Shown one piece after another: positions 13,401 through 21,712 of a DNA stretch of 64,000 nt. The DNA is from a virus: positions 18,492 through 82,491 of IMG/VR virus record IMGVR_UViG_3300007609_000010; one strand, given 5' to 3'. A program made the position numbers and the translations under genes. Numbering within the stretch: the stretch's first letter is position 1; every line of letters starts with the position of its first letter. Below the pieces are notes generated by a model that saw only the letters and a program-made list of their open reading frames with translations, was not told the origin of the DNA and made no database searches.

Positions 13401-16400
13401 TTAATACAACAAATCCTGGACTTATAGAATTTTTTGAACATGGCCCATTAAACGACGCAACTTATAAAGGAACATGGAATCCGAATCTTTCTTACAATGT
13501 AAATGATACAGTAAAATATGATGGAGATTATTATGTTGCTAAGATCAATATTCTTATTCAAAATGACGGCACTATTTTAGATAGAAATATCTGGGAAAAT
13601 GTCAGCTGGAGAAGATCAGTAGATCCCAACTTCAAGGGCGTGTGGGAAGTCGAAGAAGAATATGCAAGAGACAGCATTGTTATATATAACGGCGAGCAAT
13701 ATGTGTCACAAACTAATCTCGGAGCAGGAAATCTTGCCGACGCAGGCATCAGGAATCCAGTTGCAGCTAATACCAGTTGGACAAAACTGGAAAACAGTGT
13801 TGAATATGCTGGATTCATTCCTAGAATAATCGATCCAGTTTTGACTGAGATTTTAGATGATGAAACTGTGTTCAATACTGCTAACATTAGAGAGTTCACT
13901 GAAGATTATGTGCTAAGTCAAAAAGGAGAAGTGCTAGTAACAAAAGTCAGACAGGCAGCACAAGTTGATACGGTGCAGTTTGTTGTTTATAGACAAGACC
14001 TGAACGGCAGATATGTCAAAAGCCAAACCATAGTGTTTGAAGATAAAACCAAAGGTTATGGAACCAGTTTTGATATATCTGCTGACGGGGCTACATTTGC
14101 AGTATCGGAACCGCTTAATGCTGAACAGGGTACAGACATCGGAAAAGTCTATGTGTATGCAGTTTCCGGAGAACAATTTGATACTGAAAATGTAAGCGTA
14201 TTATTCCCTCCTAGCGGTCAAACTGCAAAATACTTTGGATACAGTCTTGCATTCAATACAGGAAGTTTAAACATTGCTGCCATTGACGAAACTAACTCCA
14301 TTGGCGAAGTTCTAGTTTATGAAAGCATTCAAAACACTTTGGTGTACAGCGAAAAACTGACTTATCCTGTGAACGATACTGACAGGGATCAAAAAGTATT
14401 TGGCTCGGCGAACCATGTTTATGTAGGCATGCCAGGAAAGCCTAACAACCAATTTGCTGGATCTTTGATAGAATACAGAAAAGACCTTAATGCAAAAGGG
14501 TGGGAGAGAACAAGAAGACTGATCAGTCCTGTAGATGTGGATAAAATACGAGGAGTATTCCTTTACAACAAAGAGTCAGAACAGAAAATTACCTATCTTG
14601 ATTATATCGATCCTGTCCAAGGAAAAATTGCAGGACCTGCTGAACAAAACCTCAGTTACAAAGTACCATATGATCCTGCTCAATACAATGTCGGCAATAC
14701 AGCCAATGACGTAAACTGGGCAGACGAACATGTAGGAAAACTTTGGTGGAATACAGGCAATGCAAGATTTACATATCCATATCAGGGCGACATAAACTAT
14801 CAAAGATCTAACTGGAACGAACTCCAGCCAGGTGCAACAATAGATGTTTATGAATGGGTAGAATCGTACTTGTTACCTAGTGCATGGGATTCAATAACAA
14901 ATACTGCTAAAGGTACTGAACTTGGTGTTACCGGTGTAACACTTTATGGTAATGACAAATACAGTAAGAAATTTGAGTTTGATAGAGAAGCACAAACCTT
15001 TAGAGAAAAATATTACTACTGGGTAAAGAATAAGAGAACTGTTCCTAACATTGAAGGAAGAACAATCAGCGCACTTGATGTTGCTCGACTGATAGCACAA
15101 CCCAGAGAGCAAGGATATAGATTTATAAGTTTCCTTGCAGACAACAGAATTGTTTTAAACAATTGTAAGTCACTTGTATCCGGTGATACCACCGTGTTAA
15201 ACATTGATTACATTACCAGTGATATCAGAGAGCAAAATGGGCATAGTGTGTATCAAATTATCACAGACGGCTTGGCGACAAGCTCTCCTAATGAAACTAT
15301 TGAACTCAAATGGTTTGACAGTTTAATAGGTTTTGATGTAAACGACAAACCTGTTCCCGATATTGCTTTAGCTGAAAAGCAAAAATACGGAGTACAAGCC
15401 AATCCAAGACAAGGCATGTTTGTAAACCGTATTGAAGCCCTAAAACAGTTTGTGGAAAGAACAAACAGCGTTCTTACAAATCATCTTGTGACTGAAAACT
15501 ACAATTTAGCCAATTTATCTTTGCAAGACGAAATTCCAGTTAGCTCACTGGGCGAATACGACGTGACTGTTGCTACCAAAGAAGAACTGTTTTTGGTAGG
15601 AACCAAAGTTCAACGGGCAGAGATTAATCCCATAATTGTAAATGGCAAAATAGTCAGGGTAGAAATCATCAACCCAGGAAGAGGATATAAACTTCCTCCT
15701 ACTTACGAAATTACAGGTACAGGAGGTTCTGCAACACTGGAATTCCAGATAAACAATCTAGGACAGATTACCAGTGCTACTGTTACTAATCCAGGCGAAA
15801 ATTATTCTGCAAATACCAGAATACTTGTGAGACCATTCTCGGTGCTGGTCGAATCCGACAAAGACGCTCTTAATAAGTGGGCGATATATGCTTACAATTC
15901 CTTCTCCAGTTCCTGGGATAGAGTAAAAGTGCAATATTTTGATGTGACTAGGTATTGGGAATATCAAGATTGGTTCGACACCGGGTATAGCGAAATAACA
16001 GAAATAGATCATTATATTGATGCCCAATATCAATTGAGTTCCTTAAATGATAAAGTAGGAGATATAATTAAAATTCAAAATGTAGGTTCCGGCGGCTGGC
16101 TAGCTCTCAGAAAAGTAAATGACAGAACAGACGATAACTTTGCTCTAAATTATTCTGTAGTAGGCAGGGAAAAAGGAACAATACGGTTGTTGCCTAGTCT
16201 TTACAACGCTGAAAGCAGCACCACAGGATTTGACAATCGCAGTTTTGATAACAATTTCTATGATGTAGACCCAAGAATAGAGTTAAGAGTAATTTTAGAA
16301 ACTTTAAGGGATGAAATATTTGCAAGCGAATTGAGAAGAGAATATAATCAGCTGTTTATTGCCAGCCTTAGATATATCCTCAACGAGCAAAAAAATCCAG

Positions 16401-18727
16401 ATTGGTTCTTTAAAACCAGCTTTATAAAAATTAAACATTTGGCCGGTACACTGGAACAAGATATCACTTATAATGCCGACCTGCTGAAAAGCTATACGCA
16501 ATATGTTGAAGAAGCAAAACCTTTCAAAACTGTTATTAGGGAATTTGTAAGCAAATATGCCAAAACAGAAGAAAGTCCAACCACTGTTACAGATTTTGAC
16601 CTAGCTCCTTATTATAACACACAACAGGAAAAAATAATACCTGCAAAAGTAAAACTAACAAGTGGTCAACCAGTATATAATGATTCTGTAATAGATCAAT
16701 ATCCTCGTAGACATTGGCTAGATAATTTTGGTAATGCTGTTACTGAAATCACCGTGCTAGATGGCGGTAGTGAATACAGATTTAAACCTGAAGTTGAAAT
16801 TGTAGGCGGATACGGCGAAGGCGCTCGCGCTGAAGCATTTATAGGATACGGACAGGTTACAAAAGTTATTGTAACACACGGCGGCTCAGGATATACTAGA
16901 TCTCCGCAAGTCAGAATTGCACCTCCTAGCAACAGTGCTGGAAAAACTGCTACTGCTGTGGCTACCCTAGGCGACAGTGTGGTAAGAAGTGTATCCAGTT
17001 TGATAAAGTTTGATAGAAATACAATTACAAATTTGTATGAAACTGATACCTTGCAATCCACAGAAACATTTACTGGCACAGGAGCCGACGTTGAGTTTAA
17101 ACTGAAATGGCCGATGGATCTAGATCGAAAGACGGTGCTAATAACCATAGACGGTGAAGAAATATTCGGCAGCCGATACAGCTACGAAAACATAAAGGAT
17201 ACGTCTAAGAGCTATACACGACAAATTGGAAAAGTTACACTGGTAAATCCGCCAAAAACCGGCGCCAACATTGTTATACAATACAGCAAGAATATTTCAC
17301 TGTTAAACGCTGTAGACAGAATAAAATTTGCTTACGCCCCGCAAGAAGGTATGTTTGGCAAAGACATCAGTCAGCTTATGGAAGGCGTAGACTTTGGCGG
17401 AGTAGAAGTAAAGAGCTTTGATTTTGTAACCAGCACAGGCTGGGACACAGAAGGATGGTTTAATGATATTTGGGACAATGCTGAACAGCCTCAAGATGAA
17501 ATTGTAACTTTAGATGGATCCACTAGTATAATCATATTAGGCGAGCCGTTAGAAGATAATGTTGATTATAACATATACAGAGTAAGCTACACTTTAAATG
17601 CAGAAGGCATTGAAGAAATCTATTCTAACGTAAGACTTGATGATCCTGCATATGGGACAGCTCAACAAAAAAATCTTAATGCAGTTTGTCGCACCTTGCG
17701 CGGCGACGGAAGCACACAGGTTGTGGATTTAGATGATCTGGGCATTAGAGTAGATCCGCAACCAGAAGAAGACAGAGTTACTATTGTGGTAAGAAAATCT
17801 ACCAGTGATGGTGCTGTAACTCCAGATAGAAACATTTACGATGCGGACATTGACGGCGGTAGATTAGATTACGGTAACGCCAAGGGTGTAAATGCAGAAG
17901 AAATAGTGATCGATGGCGACGGCTTTGTTACAGAATTCAATGCAGGCGGAGTAGAAGAACTTGTTCCAGGACAGGTAATGGATACCCTAGATATGCAGGT
18001 AACTACCAAAGGAGAAGATTCGACCACGGTGGTTAGATACAGATTGTTCAAAGATATTCTGAACAGAACTGCGTATAAGAGAATAGACAGTCCTACAACA
18101 ACTTTGGTAGAAGATTTAGGACAGGATGATCTCAGCATTGTTGTTGATGACGCAACTGATTTACCTGAACCTAACAGGAACAAAGCACTGCCTGGAGTAA
18201 TATGGATTGGCAAAGAAAGAATAGAATATTTTGTCAAGGAAGACAACTTGCTGCGCCAGATTCGCAGAGGTACACTGGGCACAGGAGTTGCAAACATTCA
18301 TCCTGTTGGCACCGAAGTATATGATCAAAGTGCAATAAAAAATATTCCGTATGCAGACAGTGAGCAATCACAGGTTGCAGTAAATGTAAACGAAATACCG
18401 TTAAACTTTGAAGCTTCTAACAATAACGAATTTGAAGTTTTTGTTAATGGTACTAGATTAAATGGGGTTGCTATATCTAAATTTGATTCAGCATTAGACC
18501 AAGATTCTCCTGAAGGAGACGTCATAATACCAGCCGACTACACACTGGAATATGTAAGTGGTACAACAGGACAGGTCAAGGTTGTGTTTACTAATCCTGA
18601 AATTATTGCTTTGACAAATAAAAACATTGTAATTGTAAGAAAACAAGGAACTTTGTGGAAAAATATCGGAGAATCACTTGCAGATACACAAACAAATATA
18701 GGATTTTTCTTAAGATCTGGAAACTAA
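4418..18727 (+). CDS. Giant virion structural protein at the gp7 position (4769 residues)
   Basis: This 4769-residue frame starts at an ATG preceded by AAGAGG. The N-terminus (RFLPRFFRSEANLKFL, ENYQLEPALVIK, NPNIDWDKFVNFREYYWLP) is of a type I associate with very large structural proteins of marine T4-like phages. It lies directly after gp6, where T4 has gp7 (1032 residues), so a baseplate or tail-fibre role is likely. Residues ~190-315 resemble a cupredoxin-like insert (GHPFAVAV, LEFTVPVNSPD). Short chitin-binding-like modules (W, Y..G..V, Y, W pattern) occur near residues 1570-1610, 1829-1868, 2332-2365, 3016-3062 and 3071-3125. FG-GAP/beta-propeller-like blades occur near 2252-2328 and 3165-3365 (FGESVAVTEDGEYVAIG, YGTSFDISADGATFAVSEP). 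Glycine-rich GRGYKLPPTYEI and GSGYTRSPQVRI repeats lie near 3750 and 4150. The domains suggest a glycan-contacting appendage; this is inference. No frame break is visible. Confidence 0.8.
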   Translation: MSSNSQNEFGAPTQGESNRTSARFLPRFFRSEANLKFLQATVDQLTQPGVAEKLGGFFGRKIAKGYRPGDVYVGDVNSQRENYQLEPALVIKNELGNVTYYKDYNDYINSLSFFNVNTANHDKLNRQESYPWNPNIDWDKFVNFREYYWLPDGPLSVPVRGQAREIQSTFTVSVEEADGDFSYVFNNKFTRNPSLKLYRGQTYRFEINCPGHPFAVAVTRSFTPGNAVVVAGNEGIRQDGLFGADLYGNNYDIGDWLVLPDSGSVTFDDDENVSTLYPDGIRKLGEGGEEIANVYIEQGVLEFTVPVNSPDRLFYISKNDIDVSGLFKIYDIEENSFIDVEEEVIGKKYYTSSNGVEFTNGLKVFFRGVTEPVTYQEGEYYVEGVGHAIKLIPADDLVITQTYSNDVLQPFDEQAFDEMPFGAANSYPVKKDYLTISRASNDLNAWSRSNRWFHRDVIEQSYVYNEIPIDVEETGKAKRPIIEFEPGLKLYNYGTFTKQSVDVIDTFTTDVFSTVEGTTGYNVDGVELIAGMRVLFAADTDIIVNGAIYEVKFVKVGNEERITFVETADSFPLENENVLVKQGNQFAGKLFFYNGERWIQAQDKLDVNQAPLFDLCCPAGNYYSDLEVFDSSTFTGCKVFSYKEGTGTNDTELGFPLTYRNINNTGDILFEFNLLTDSFTVQNEDEIVTVTTDTSFLRSYSTRTDFEYRNGWSTTPVVSRQKVLRHYDATESQTNNFEIDVYNNAGDLNDLKIAVFVNEVFKQQGLHYEIDRLNGRAYVRFLDNLAPNDVVLIKSTSSTAKNANGHYEVPYNLERNPLNQNISDFTLGEVIDHVDSMIEDIPEFSGSYPGRSNLRDVGKLDGYGKRFLKHAGPLNLPMYSITTKEYNIVRAIEYGKNEYTKFKRNFLITAADLGVDAEIPVHVDAVLEELNKDKVNTQPFYFSDMLGYKSSNTIYYNVVDNENPYYGLPDEFSLNNLNNKSILIYLNGNQLIFNKDYQFTDEQFAYIQAGQQIGDEIEIVEYESTDGSYIPPTPTKLGLYPRFEPELVIDEQWLDNQQDVNVTRPYAVYGENLNNHLDRGWFYPLYLDRKTAKTDDPDESVIQIMFKGSSRIFYAPASKINLGTSVPPEQYTEFPIGATFVKGHDGSLFKCYKDYRDLLLLELETRIYNNIKVDYDKTQINIHSYVGGRFRDTGLSNADIDRILIKDFADWNRVANIDYTANTVFQNQDQFSYNYSTAGSIVDNNSLPGYWRAVYKDAFDTDRPHTHPWEMLGFSIKPVWWDEVYGVPPYTSNNTILWNDLQEGIVREPGKGVVIKSDYARPGLVNFLPVDNQGQLKAPINANYAKNIVLRNTDDSFEFGDQAPVESAWRRSSEYPFSLIKAIMLNRPADFIGKAFDVARISRNLAGQYIYSETGKHLELDKLVFPNTYQDNRRIPASGLVNYIYNLVGSNVLTVYEDYKNNIKNIRNQLGIKLAGYTDKQKLNLLLQSKSPSEENAQGIFIPEENYDVFLNVSSPVDNVNYSGVLIEVRPDGYIIQGYNADTPMFRYYTPVGKQGDITVVAGGESANVVQWQPNKLYVNGQIVENNFSYFRVTQDFTSGPAFSDDNLAKLPELPITGGQRAQIKTGFNKSRVLELNYGAKLKTVQEVVDFLLGYGEYLKDQGFRFEYFDQNYQRVEDWKSAAKEFLFWSSQGWAAGTVIGLSPSAYEIQFRRDFAVVDDIFDNFYRYSLLAENGNPLERRFSNVLREKNSFNLSVSQTDNGIYNLTLPTVQKEHVILLDNETIFNDILYQPYSGYRQERIKVLGYRSDNWDGSLNIPGFVFDDATVTEWEPWQDYSIGSLVKYKEFYYVSLYQVYGSAEFNPNFWSRLSEKPESQLMTNFDFRVNQFADFYDVESIGFDEDQQRLAQHLIGYQKRDYLANIINDEVSQFKFYQGFIQDKGTRNSIDKLFNSLEGQTESLDFYEEWAVQSGFYGDFDKIKQVAIPLQEDKMLETPQGIELVDYIPQGVFDTTYRVRPFQLENKPADFTVNCFPTTKLQEYVLTGGYVHEDDVDYKIQTISELETVDNNLISIGEYLWVTDEEPNNWNVYRVLESLITINSFAINEDLNELGQTIATVEFSGAEVDIIAGDVIAINDAQLYNILGFFIVDEIDSSTCTLVIPEENNFKDFVDESFACVVLKSARVSNFTEFNTVAETFDLDSQKIWIDSYEGPDLWAVLQNEPVYENTYELLNPADVAESTEIFDETQLYAKDFATSLDNKLLFTSAPGLDNGVVYLYRRDQDVDEPILSQTINNPNLNFDGTESKFGESVAVTEDGEYVAIGIPDASSIKTKYQGIYRVSQDYNKGDIVKHKGSLWQAVRQVFGQQSNRQYSTFDSYIDIDARTFEDSSVIKLLLTGSPGLQNRQVNHFLVRAPADMYLGSKIGDQLKLEWNEFTYLNGDINTPYYPWNNSIPELGYNSSTDNIFIEDFHEIKGKIDKVLILPEYKRAVQVGDQVQTETGFADVAYVDISAGTMVLYINNLRGSFSSADTLQFFDFNTAITEEVGEYTEVDYGFTDDFNGFWIVQLDSSDSGFAFNENNSNYDNGTTFYEVGTGLVIADVIQSEEFDSAGRERNLYFNVIDSIKSIGAVPSNNLKSSMIHNLGDKYMVRMSPEMTAELEYRFAKRKQNLNATFGDTPAVKDSLNGSFINLVLGEYDEIYEDSDDYLPISSRPQIRFNLFDYVGSPFYNEADDAGLFFQAVNGRKTVTDLWDGYIDVTLKEVDPETGNLYRFKANDTISDVQRPFDIFQRPSAVPFNTIPENIAVVTSVKDNIDGRFDRQRLYIKIKSGAWELENNIAQIELERRREFDADRIIGEIENYANDVIVPSRFIGKFMVIDSADLGTGSNYVLENAEYFITTESLNELGADSVPSVPSSLNRDYEQVYNITTNNGGTPGKANEGCVAIFQRSGPDNYNLSRIIVSEQNFGVLNNRFGKNVKFVKNGLQYRLSVASDGDFNTTNPGLIEFFEHGPLNDATYKGTWNPNLSYNVNDTVKYDGDYYVAKINILIQNDGTILDRNIWENVSWRRSVDPNFKGVWEVEEEYARDSIVIYNGEQYVSQTNLGAGNLADAGIRNPVAANTSWTKLENSVEYAGFIPRIIDPVLTEILDDETVFNTANIREFTEDYVLSQKGEVLVTKVRQAAQVDTVQFVVYRQDLNGRYVKSQTIVFEDKTKGYGTSFDISADGATFAVSEPLNAEQGTDIGKVYVYAVSGEQFDTENVSVLFPPSGQTAKYFGYSLAFNTGSLNIAAIDETNSIGEVLVYESIQNTLVYSEKLTYPVNDTDRDQKVFGSANHVYVGMPGKPNNQFAGSLIEYRKDLNAKGWERTRRLISPVDVDKIRGVFLYNKESEQKITYLDYIDPVQGKIAGPAEQNLSYKVPYDPAQYNVGNTANDVNWADEHVGKLWWNTGNARFTYPYQGDINYQRSNWNELQPGATIDVYEWVESYLLPSAWDSITNTAKGTELGVTGVTLYGNDKYSKKFEFDREAQTFREKYYYWVKNKRTVPNIEGRTISALDVARLIAQPREQGYRFISFLADNRIVLNNCKSLVSGDTTVLNIDYITSDIREQNGHSVYQIITDGLATSSPNETIELKWFDSLIGFDVNDKPVPDIALAEKQKYGVQANPRQGMFVNRIEALKQFVERTNSVLTNHLVTENYNLANLSLQDEIPVSSLGEYDVTVATKEELFLVGTKVQRAEINPIIVNGKIVRVEIINPGRGYKLPPTYEITGTGGSATLEFQINNLGQITSATVTNPGENYSANTRILVRPFSVLVESDKDALNKWAIYAYNSFSSSWDRVKVQYFDVTRYWEYQDWFDTGYSEITEIDHYIDAQYQLSSLNDKVGDIIKIQNVGSGGWLALRKVNDRTDDNFALNYSVVGREKGTIRLLPSLYNAESSTTGFDNRSFDNNFYDVDPRIELRVILETLRDEIFASELRREYNQLFIASLRYILNEQKNPDWFFKTSFIKIKHLAGTLEQDITYNADLLKSYTQYVEEAKPFKTVIREFVSKYAKTEESPTTVTDFDLAPYYNTQQEKIIPAKVKLTSGQPVYNDSVIDQYPRRHWLDNFGNAVTEITVLDGGSEYRFKPEVEIVGGYGEGARAEAFIGYGQVTKVIVTHGGSGYTRSPQVRIAPPSNSAGKTATAVATLGDSVVRSVSSLIKFDRNTITNLYETDTLQSTETFTGTGADVEFKLKWPMDLDRKTVLITIDGEEIFGSRYSYENIKDTSKSYTRQIGKVTLVNPPKTGANIVIQYSKNISLLNAVDRIKFAYAPQEGMFGKDISQLMEGVDFGGVEVKSFDFVTSTGWDTEGWFNDIWDNAEQPQDEIVTLDGSTSIIILGEPLEDNVDYNIYRVSYTLNAEGIEEIYSNVRLDDPAYGTAQQKNLNAVCRTLRGDGSTQVVDLDDLGIRVDPQPEEDRVTIVVRKSTSDGAVTPDRNIYDADIDGGRLDYGNAKGVNAEEIVIDGDGFVTEFNAGGVEELVPGQVMDTLDMQVTTKGEDSTTVVRYRLFKDILNRTAYKRIDSPTTTLVEDLGQDDLSIVVDDATDLPEPNRNKALPGVIWIGKERIEYFVKEDNLLRQIRRGTLGTGVANIHPVGTEVYDQSAIKNIPYADSEQSQVAVNVNEIPLNFEASNNNEFEVFVNGTRLNGVAISKFDSALDQDSPEGDVIIPADYTLEYVSGTTGQVKVVFTNPEIIALTNKNIVIVRKQGTLWKNIGESLADTQTNIGFFLRSGN

Positions 18728-18733
18728 TAAATA
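18726..18733 (+). promoter_or_regulatory. T4-type late promoter
   Basis: AATAAATA followed by C differs at one position from the T4 late consensus TATAAATA. It overlaps the stop codon of the giant gene and lies 20 bases before the next ATG, with TAGGAAA as a plausible ribosome binding site. It would give late transcription of the small structural gene and the tail-fibre genes. Confidence 0.5.
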
Positions 18734-18752
18734 CACGTATAGGAAATTTAAA

Positions 18753-19367
18753 ATGAACAGTCTACAAGATTTAAACGGAATTTCAGTACAGGGTCATATT
18801 AAAATATATGATCCACAAAGTCAAGAAATTTTTGTCCAAAAAAGAAATGCTATCCACTATGAAAACATGAGTGTAGCCTTAGCGGAAAGCGTGTCAAATC
18901 AAGGACAGGGCTTTATCTATGAAATGAGTTTTGGTAACGGCGGCACAAGTGTTGACCCTACAGGAATTATTGCATACCTTACTCCAAACTCAACTGGCAC
19001 CAATGCTGATCTGTATAACCAAACTTATTCCAAAGTGGTAATTGACGACGGAACGCTGAATACAAATCCTGCACAAAATTTCCTAGAGACACGACACGTC
19101 AGCGGCACTAACTATACTGATGTTGTTGTAAGCTGTTTATTAGATTACGGAGAACCCGAAGGCCAAGAAGCATTTGATAATGCAACAGATATGCAAAGTG
19201 ACTTTGTGTTTGACGAACTAGGACTTAGAAGTCGAGCTGCTGATCCTAACAGCCAGGGCAGGCTTATTACACATGTAATTTTCCATCCTGTGCAAAAAAG
19301 TCTTAACAGGCTTATACAGATTGATTACACTGTGAGAATTCAAAGTCTAAGCGGAGGTAATCTATAA
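18753..19367 (+). CDS. Small virion structural protein, probably baseplate or fibre attachment
   Basis: This 204-residue protein starts at an ATG with TAGGAAA upstream and ends in an overlap (TAATG) with the next tail-fibre gene. It has no signal peptide or membrane segment. The sequence is a compact mixed, beta-rich protein with motifs GHIKIYDPQSQEIFVQKRNAI, MSFGNGGTSVDPTGI and DFVFDELGLRS. I do not recognise a named T4 homologue; it is shorter than T4 gp8 (334 residues). Its place between the giant baseplate protein and the fibres, and its late promoter, support a structural role. Adaptor between baseplate and fibre is a guess from position only. Confidence 0.65.
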   Translation: MNSLQDLNGISVQGHIKIYDPQSQEIFVQKRNAIHYENMSVALAESVSNQGQGFIYEMSFGNGGTSVDPTGIIAYLTPNSTGTNADLYNQTYSKVVIDDGTLNTNPAQNFLETRHVSGTNYTDVVVSCLLDYGEPEGQEAFDNATDMQSDFVFDELGLRSRAADPNSQGRLITHVIFHPVQKSLNRLIQIDYTVRIQSLSGGNL

Positions 19368-21709
19368 TGCCATACGAAATTAGATATACGGACTACCAAA
19401 ACAAGGGAGAAATCTTCGTAGAAGACAGTACCATAAACACTGATACTTCGTTGTCTATTCCTGGCAAAGGTGCTACAGGGTATGGAAAGGCGATTGCCGA
19501 AAACTTTTTGCATGTGCTGGAAAATTTTGCAGGTCCAAGCGAGCCGCTAAATCCCATAGAAGGACAACTTTGGTATGACACTTCTAATGGAGCAGATCAG
19601 CTTAAAATTTATGATGCAACACAATGGAAGCCAGCCGCAGGATTTACAAAATCAGCAAGTCAACCAGCTCCTAGCCAATCAGATACTGGCGATTTATGGG
19701 TAGACACAAATAATCAACAACTTTTTGTTTATACAGGCAACAGTTGGACACTGATTGGTCCAGAATTTGGATCTGGGTTGCTTACTGGCGGAATAGCTGA
19801 AACTGTAATAGACGTTAATAATGTTGAACGACAAATTTTTACTCTGAAAATTACAGATATTCCTTATTTAATTTTAAGTTCAGAAGAATTTACTCCAAAA
19901 GCAAAAATATCAGGATTTACTACTATTAAAAAGGGGGTAAATCTGCGCAATGAATCTCCCAGCGTAGCTAATAATCCTATCAAGTATGCAGGAATATCTG
20001 ATTCCGCAAAGGCATTAACTGTGGAAACTGCTGGCGGATCCGAAACTGTGCAGTCAGAAAACTTTTTGAGAAGAGATGCTGCCGGTATTATTAACAGTAC
20101 TTTCAAAGTTAAAACCAATGAAGGAATGAATGTTGGATTAGACGACCAGTTTGGCATAAGTCTTAGCGGAAATTCCGTAGAGCTTAGAAATCGCAATCAG
20201 GATGCATCTTCTATTGACATGATTATTAACAATGATAATGTTCTTAGAGTGAGAGACGGTCAACGAGTTGGCATAAACAATTTAAATCCAACAGTTGCTT
20301 TAGATGTTTTAGGAAGTGTAAAAATAGGCCCATTGTCAGACAATGCTGATTCGGGTAAATTAACTATTGAAAGCGTAGACGACAGCGAAGGACTAGAACA
20401 AGGAAGTTTTGTTACCAAAGGCGGCGCAAGCATCAGTCTAAATCTAAATGTTGGAGCCAACATGTCAGTGGGAGGTACGTCCACATACCAAGGAAACTTA
20501 ATTCCGGCAGACGACAGTCAGTATAATATTGGTGCTGAATTGCAAAAATTCAACAACATTTATGCAGTAAACTTTGTTGGTAGCATGCAAGGAGATGTCA
20601 CAGGACGTCTTAATGGAATTGCAGAGCGTGCAAATCAATTAACAAATGCAACTACATTCGGTGTGACTGGAGATATAGAAGCAGACAGTTTTGATTTCGA
20701 CGGCTTGACCGGCGGCAATACTAAAACATTTAACATGTCTATCAAAAACAGTTTTATTGCAAACAAAGATCAAGTCAGTAATGTTGACAACACTGATGAG
20801 ATTTTGGTTAATAAGATCACAGGCAATACTGGTGTATTCAAAGTTAGTAAATTTGATTTTCTAAAATCAGTGCCCGTTACTCCAGTTGGTACTGTGGTTC
20901 CTTATGCTGGACAAACTCCGCCAACAGGCTGGTTATTATGCGACGGCTCCGTTGTTCTAAAGAGTGACTATAATGATTTATGGCAAGTGATAGGACACAG
21001 TTTTAGAGATCCTGTGCTGTTAGCAGACGGCGGATCATTGAGCTTTGCCTTACCTGACATGAGAGGTAGAATGCCTCTAGGTTTAGATGATATGGGAGGC
21101 CAAGTTGCTAACAGAGTTACTACATCAGTACAAAGCTTTACAAATGTGAAACCACAAAACACATTAGGAACAGGTGTAAATGCAGTATTTAATGTGCAAA
21201 CAAATTCAGGAAATTACAGTTTACAAGTTTCAGAAGCAGGTCAAAATTATCGCGTAGGTGATAGACTTATTGTTACAGGTGACATATTCGGCGGCGCAAG
21301 TCCTACACATGATTTAGAAATCACAGTTACCAGTGTAACCAACGGCGGCATTACAGCATTTAACTTTACAGGAACAGCTTTCCGAGGATTTGTGCCAGAC
21401 GAAGTAGGCGCAAGCGGCGGCTCGCAAAGTCGCAGTATCGGGGTTGAGAATTTACCAGAACACGAGCATGACCTACAAGGTGACCAGAGCCAGTTTTATG
21501 CTGTGAGTCAGCGTCCACAAGATCCTGCAAATCCAGGACAACTAGAAACAGATCCTGACGCGATTCCTCTTGCAATTGAACAAGGTGCTACGTCGTATCA
21601 AGGAGTACCTAATACAGGCGGAGTAGGCGGCAGTAGTACGCTAGGGGTTCCAGTCAATGTAATGAACCCATACTTAGCATTGAATTACATAGTTTACGCA
21701 GGGGCTTAA
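19367..21709 (+). CDS. Short tail fibre with C-terminal collar domain (gp12-like)
   Basis: This 780-residue protein has a strong ribosome binding site (GGAGGT). Its N-terminal ~130 residues form a module repeated in the next two genes (GYGKAIAENFLHVLENFAG, GQLWYDT, GDLWVDT, WTLIGP). The middle is low-complexity beta-rich fibre shaft. Residues ~500-575 carry a phage tail collar domain (VGTVVPYAGQTPPTGWLLCDG, ALPDMRGRMPLGLDD). The end (PYLALNYIVYAGA) is typical of receptor-binding tips of collar fibres such as T4 gp12. A beta-rich insert with a QNYRVGDRLIVTGD segment separates the collar from the tip. It is likely a trimeric fibre that binds the host surface. The stop lies 3 bases before the next ATG. 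Confidence 0.8.
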   Translation: MPYEIRYTDYQNKGEIFVEDSTINTDTSLSIPGKGATGYGKAIAENFLHVLENFAGPSEPLNPIEGQLWYDTSNGADQLKIYDATQWKPAAGFTKSASQPAPSQSDTGDLWVDTNNQQLFVYTGNSWTLIGPEFGSGLLTGGIAETVIDVNNVERQIFTLKITDIPYLILSSEEFTPKAKISGFTTIKKGVNLRNESPSVANNPIKYAGISDSAKALTVETAGGSETVQSENFLRRDAAGIINSTFKVKTNEGMNVGLDDQFGISLSGNSVELRNRNQDASSIDMIINNDNVLRVRDGQRVGINNLNPTVALDVLGSVKIGPLSDNADSGKLTIESVDDSEGLEQGSFVTKGGASISLNLNVGANMSVGGTSTYQGNLIPADDSQYNIGAELQKFNNIYAVNFVGSMQGDVTGRLNGIAERANQLTNATTFGVTGDIEADSFDFDGLTGGNTKTFNMSIKNSFIANKDQVSNVDNTDEILVNKITGNTGVFKVSKFDFLKSVPVTPVGTVVPYAGQTPPTGWLLCDGSVVLKSDYNDLWQVIGHSFRDPVLLADGGSLSFALPDMRGRMPLGLDDMGGQVANRVTTSVQSFTNVKPQNTLGTGVNAVFNVQTNSGNYSLQVSEAGQNYRVGDRLIVTGDIFGGASPTHDLEITVTSVTNGGITAFNFTGTAFRGFVPDEVGASGGSQSRSIGVENLPEHEHDLQGDQSQFYAVSQRPQDPANPGQLETDPDAIPLAIEQGATSYQGVPNTGGVGGSSTLGVPVNVMNPYLALNYIVYAGA

Positions 21710-21712
21710 TAA

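Noticed and set aside
16696-17148. 150-codon minus-strand open frame inside the giant gene
   Set aside because: Repetitive beta-rich coding sequence gives long reverse frames; no family, no ribosome binding site.
21705-21712. AATAAATG as another late promoter
   Set aside because: It overlaps the start of the next fibre gene and has too little space to a ribosome binding site; likely chance.
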